Origin: Bagarius yarrelli
Lineage: Eukaryota > Chordata > Actinopteri > Siluriformes > Sisoridae
NCBI GenBank assembly: GCA_005784505.1
Contig: VCAZ01000046.1
Location: 2,422,001-2,486,000, forward strand
Length of the DNA: 64,000 bases
Reading direction: 5' to 3'
Below the pieces are notes generated by a model. That model was not told where the DNA came from and did no database searches. It saw only the letters and a list, made by a program, of their open reading frames with translations. This document shows, piece after piece, positions 60,441 through 64,000 of this stretch; the stretch's first letter is position 1; each line of letters opens with the position of its first letter. The translations under genes and the position numbers were made by a program.

Positions 60441-62985
60441 TAAGTGTTTAGCTCCAGGGCCGACTAAGATGGTGTATGTAAAAAAATATTGCTCTAATGT
60501 ACTTGCAGTAATAATAAAGCCTTTGTCTACTACTAAACACTTCCTGCTGATTAGTTATTATTATAACCAAAGAAACTTCATTCAAGTCAAAAAGAGAACA
60601 AAAACGCATTCTTCAGGCCATTTTAACTGCTATGTTTTTTTAAAGTTTACATTTGGTGGTATCGTTCTATTCTAATTCCCCCGTTTTTCCACAAGCTCTA
60701 TAAAAAAACTAGACCAAGAAACAGCACAGCATCTGGAGGACCCTATTATTTTAAAAACATGAGAGCAGCACAAATCTCCCCAGAACAAAGAATGCAACAA
60801 TGACAACAGAACGGCATTGTTTAAGTTAGCACAGTTAAAAGAGGTGATGGGAAGGAGGCGGGTTGCAAAGAGGCATGTAGAAGAAATAGCAAAGCAAGGA
60901 GAGGAGCTGTGTTTAAGTAAGGTGCCCTGTTTGAGATTTGCCAATTGAATGCCTAGACCCAATTAGCTGATAGGGGTTGGGTTGTTTTTCTTCAAATTAG
61001 CTGATAAAAGCTAGGCCTGTCTGAACTGACGCAGAATGCTTGATTTTTAAGGGAAAAGTTAAATTGACAATATGAATTTTTAAATTCCATGTACTGTTTT
61101 TATAAAAAAATAAAATGAATAAATAAATAAATTCTTACAGTTAAGTATCACTACACCAGGTGTGTTCAAACTCGGTTCTGAAAAATGACCTAAATGTAAA
61201 CGATAAAAGCACGACAGGCACTATTGTCAAAAAAGTCCATACTGACAAGGGCCAAGTGAGCAATGAAACATTGTTTTTAATGCTAGACGCCTGGAGCTTG
61301 ACAGGTAAAAGTACATTTGTTTGACAAAGAGTGTCAAACAACTTAAGTAATTTAATCTGTTAAACCACTTAAGGCCATTTTTCCCTCTCCACACTCAAGA
61401 TAATACCCAGGCTCAAGCTTCCATGAGGTTCAACCACTGCGCAATGAGATAGCAACTAAATTCTAGACCGAGTACTAATTAAATAATAGCGGAACGCTCT
61501 AGAATGTTATGAGTGTTTTTTAAAGTGTGTTCTGGCACCTCTGACGGGTAGTGGATGTAGGGACTTGGTAGAAATGCTGGATTAGTGGAGCATAATTTTG
61601 CAATATGCCATGTACTCTAATCCTAGATCATAGTCAACAAAAATCCTAAGGCAAACATTCAATTTGTTCATCATCATGATTATGCACTCAGTTGTGCTTT
61701 CCTGACGGCAGGTGGGCTTAAAGCACATCATGGTTGATAGACACAGTTAGACACAATTGGCAGCACCTGCACTGAAGCATGGGAGCATCAGATGGCTCGG
61801 ACAGTTCTGGCTAGAATCCAGCAATTACCACACCAGGGGGATCCATTAGATGGGCAACAGCTTTGGCCAAACCTAATGAAGCACAACAGTATGCTTCTTA
61901 AAAGCATCCAAACACATTCACAAATCTTTATTTGTAAGCTGGAGAGACTGGCTTACTGTAAAGAAAACACTTTATTAAGGAGAATAATACAGAATGCAAA
62001 CTTCTTTAACAATAAATGTAATTGACTTAAACCTTTCTGTAAATTTATATGGCAAGGTTAAAAATGACTACTTATATTATTGCTTTTATGGAAAAATCTA
62101 ACTTTTAAACAGTTCCACCACTACTTTATAATACTTTTTCTTTAATTTAGTTCTGCCTCCTAGTTAGAATGAAAATCACCTGCGTGCAGATACAGACCTG
62201 CTGAGACCTTTAAAATCATCACAAATAAACTGTATGCCTTGATATGCGATAAATGCGGCAACCTCATATTACCATTATTTGTCAGCTGGCTGAGAAAGAG
62301 AATAGAAAAAAAGAAAGAATAAACACGAATCAGGTTTACACAGTTAACTAATGAACAAGTGAGGGAATTGTTACACTCATCATTTGCCACTCAGAAAAAG
62401 CATTTGGCACACAAAATCTATTAGGATGTTCGATGCTCTTATCTGTTTAATGGGGTACGGAATGTGTGTCACATTTTTTAAAGCTCCACCTTAAAATAAA
62501 ATCTAAAAACGAAGCATTACTTCCTGAATAGAAGTGGCTCTTTTAAATGATGTGACAGAGGTGTTTTTAATGAATGTTCTACGGTTACACACAAACTTTA
62601 TTTTCTGTAGTTTTGTAAATCTTAATGTAAAGGTAGGTGTTTTGTGGAAAAAAGGTAGTTATTGGTAATAATTTTATCATTTTTGTGGCTTTGTTAGGAG
62701 ATGCATGTGTACAGGTTGGTGTCCAGGTGATTTTCCAACCCTGTTGTTTGGGGTTAAATTGTAAACTATATGTCTTAAAGCTTTACATGATGTTTTGTCA
62801 TGCTTGTCTTGTTGCTGTATAATAGTGTAACATTTGATCTTATTGTGCTTTCAATAAAGTATCAAATTATTTTATGGACTTAAACCCTTTTAATCCCTAA
62901 ATTAATTACATTTTTCTTATGCTAAGTTATCATCCACTCATCTTACTGAGTGGAATCACCATGAAATGTATTCAAGGTTGTTACT

Positions 62986-64000
62986 TTTAATATGACTGGT
63001 CATTGGGTGACAGGCTTTTGCCAGAGATATTCAGTCACTATTTATTCACTCCGAGATATGCTGATTTACTGTGACATTTTCCATCTTGTCTCATTTCTCT
63101 GTTCTCTTATTCCATTATTCCCGCTCATCAAGACTAACAGTCATGCATGTGGACAACTTAATGCCCTCTTAAGTACAGATCACATCAAGGCTAAGAAGGA
63201 CCTTAATTATATGATAAGTGCAGATGGACAGACTGTATCTACAGATGGAAATTAACATTTTCATGAAGTAGCTCCTACAGTAGCTTAATTGTAAAGCAGA
63301 ATTAGTTTCATGCTGTGCCATAATGTGGATTTTGTTTAAAGATAAAACCCACTGCTTCTTCTGCTGTTTAGCATTCTGTATCTGAAAACAGGCTTAGCAT
63401 TTCTGCTCCTTCCCCTCATCATTTTTTCATTATTGTTAACATTTGTCACCTAAGGATCACTTGAGCATAAACGTGAGGGTGTGTGTGATGCTCTTTTGTG
63501 CTTGTTGAATAAATGCCAGAGTTATTAAAGCAATTTATTCTTTATCAGTGGACCTTTTTAAATTGTAGACTTTCTTTTACTTGATATGTAGCACAGGAGG
63601 ATGTAATCTTTTTACTTTGCTCATTACAAACAGAAAAATATGTAAGAATATTGTGATATTTTGCAGGCAGTTGATGGATGGCACTGTCTCGTGCCCTACG
63701 CATCTTACATAACCTTTTGTGAATTGGTATAATGCAGCAGGGTTAATAGTTACCTAAATTGATGTCTTTTTCTTTTCTCTTTCTGTTGTGCTTTTTTTCC
63801 TTATCCAAAGGGCTCCATGTAAATGCCAACAAAATATCACGAGCGTCTGTCTAGCTAAAGGTGAGGTTAATTGTGCCTCTTTTGTTATCGGTGCATCAGG
63901 TTCATTGTGACCTCAGTTTTTTGGCATCAAAGTGTGGCCAGGTCAAGATATGGATGTCTTAGGCTTACTTAATACTACTTAGTGATCACAATTTAGGTAA
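62986..64000. other. grm8 intron 1, last segment
   Basis: Repeat-free and less AT-biased. The open frame at 62992-63255 has no known domain. The stretch 62990-63500 reads like conserved regulatory sequence (see findings). A pyrimidine tract ending in AG at 63810 is not followed by grm8 exon 2 sequence. Confidence 0.4.

Larger units (their letters stand above)
58900..62985. other. grm8 intron 1, 58.9-63.0 kb
   Basis: Holds a CT-rich microsatellite (60127-60215) and a SINE-like fragment at 60348-60440 ('gtgctggctcaagtggttaag', 'cagggttcagtcccggc'). Open frames at 60421-60675, 60672-60962, 61792-62025 and 62160-62390 show no motif. No exon recognised. Confidence 0.4.

Noticed and set aside
63790..63870. 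Pyrimidine tract and AG at 63810 as grm8 exon 2
   Set aside because: The downstream sequence does not encode the expected ligand-binding-domain continuation (IPQISYAST-like) and meets a stop soon after.
38080..64000. Intronic microRNA in grm8, as known in mammals (mir-592)
   Set aside because: I scanned for the mature sequence as I remember it and saw no match; absence is not proof.

Overview
The window is vertebrate genomic DNA, almost certainly from a teleost fish. It is AT-rich, has spliced genes with large introns, and carries tRNA-derived SINEs, Tc1/mariner elements and non-LTR retrotransposon fragments of types common in ray-finned fishes. There are no rRNA genes, CRISPR arrays, operons or other prokaryotic features. 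The organism call rests on gene structure and repeat types; a catfish-like or other otophysan genome would fit, but the species cannot be fixed from sequence alone.

Layout. (1) 1864-9114, minus strand: a complete 14-exon dihydrolipoamide dehydrogenase gene (dld) whose splices were all resolved by hand into 1,527 nt of open frame (508 aa). An NRF1-like site sits just upstream. (2) 9911-11254, plus strand, head-to-head with dld: a small efcab10-like gene for a ciliary-type RIIa/EF-hand protein. It has an apparent one-base frameshift near its 3' end. (3) About 11300-20900: no confident gene, only SINE remnants, simple repeats and one exon-like minus-strand fragment at 13613-13713. (4) 20940-30101, plus strand: znf800, with a CpG-rich 5' region, a candidate untranslated first exon, and coding exons at 26966-27083, 27634-27726, 27843-27986 and 28220-30101. 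The last zinc finger is disrupted by two small indels. (5) About 30102-35950: 3' flank with a Tc1-type repeat remnant, AT microsatellites and a SINE. (6) 35990-64000, plus strand: the 5' end of a group III metabotropic glutamate receptor gene, best matched to grm8. It has a candidate 5' UTR exon, the first coding exon (37558-38079) and at least 26 kb of first coding intron. The znf800-grm8 neighbourhood is also found in other vertebrates and supports the grm8 call.

The grm8 intron holds most of the mobile DNA: an antisense LINE fragment (about 39480-40400), two Tc1/mariner copies with recognisable ends (40408-41337 and 44159-45120), a second copy of the LINE family found in dld (about 46047-46440), and several SINEs. 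It also has repeat-free stretches that look like candidate conserved regulatory elements. The genes do not form a pathway. dld is a mitochondrial housekeeping enzyme, efcab10 probably ciliary, znf800 a nuclear zinc-finger factor, and grm8 a presynaptic glutamate receptor.

I did not find a clear previously undescribed biological system. The observations most worth checking are the two apparent frameshifts (efcab10 and znf800), a perfect 61-bp duplication bracketing dld exons 6-7, a precisely delimited LINE insertion with a 17-bp target duplication, a loopless 44+44 bp palindrome in znf800 intron 1, and the exon-like fragment at 13.6 kb.
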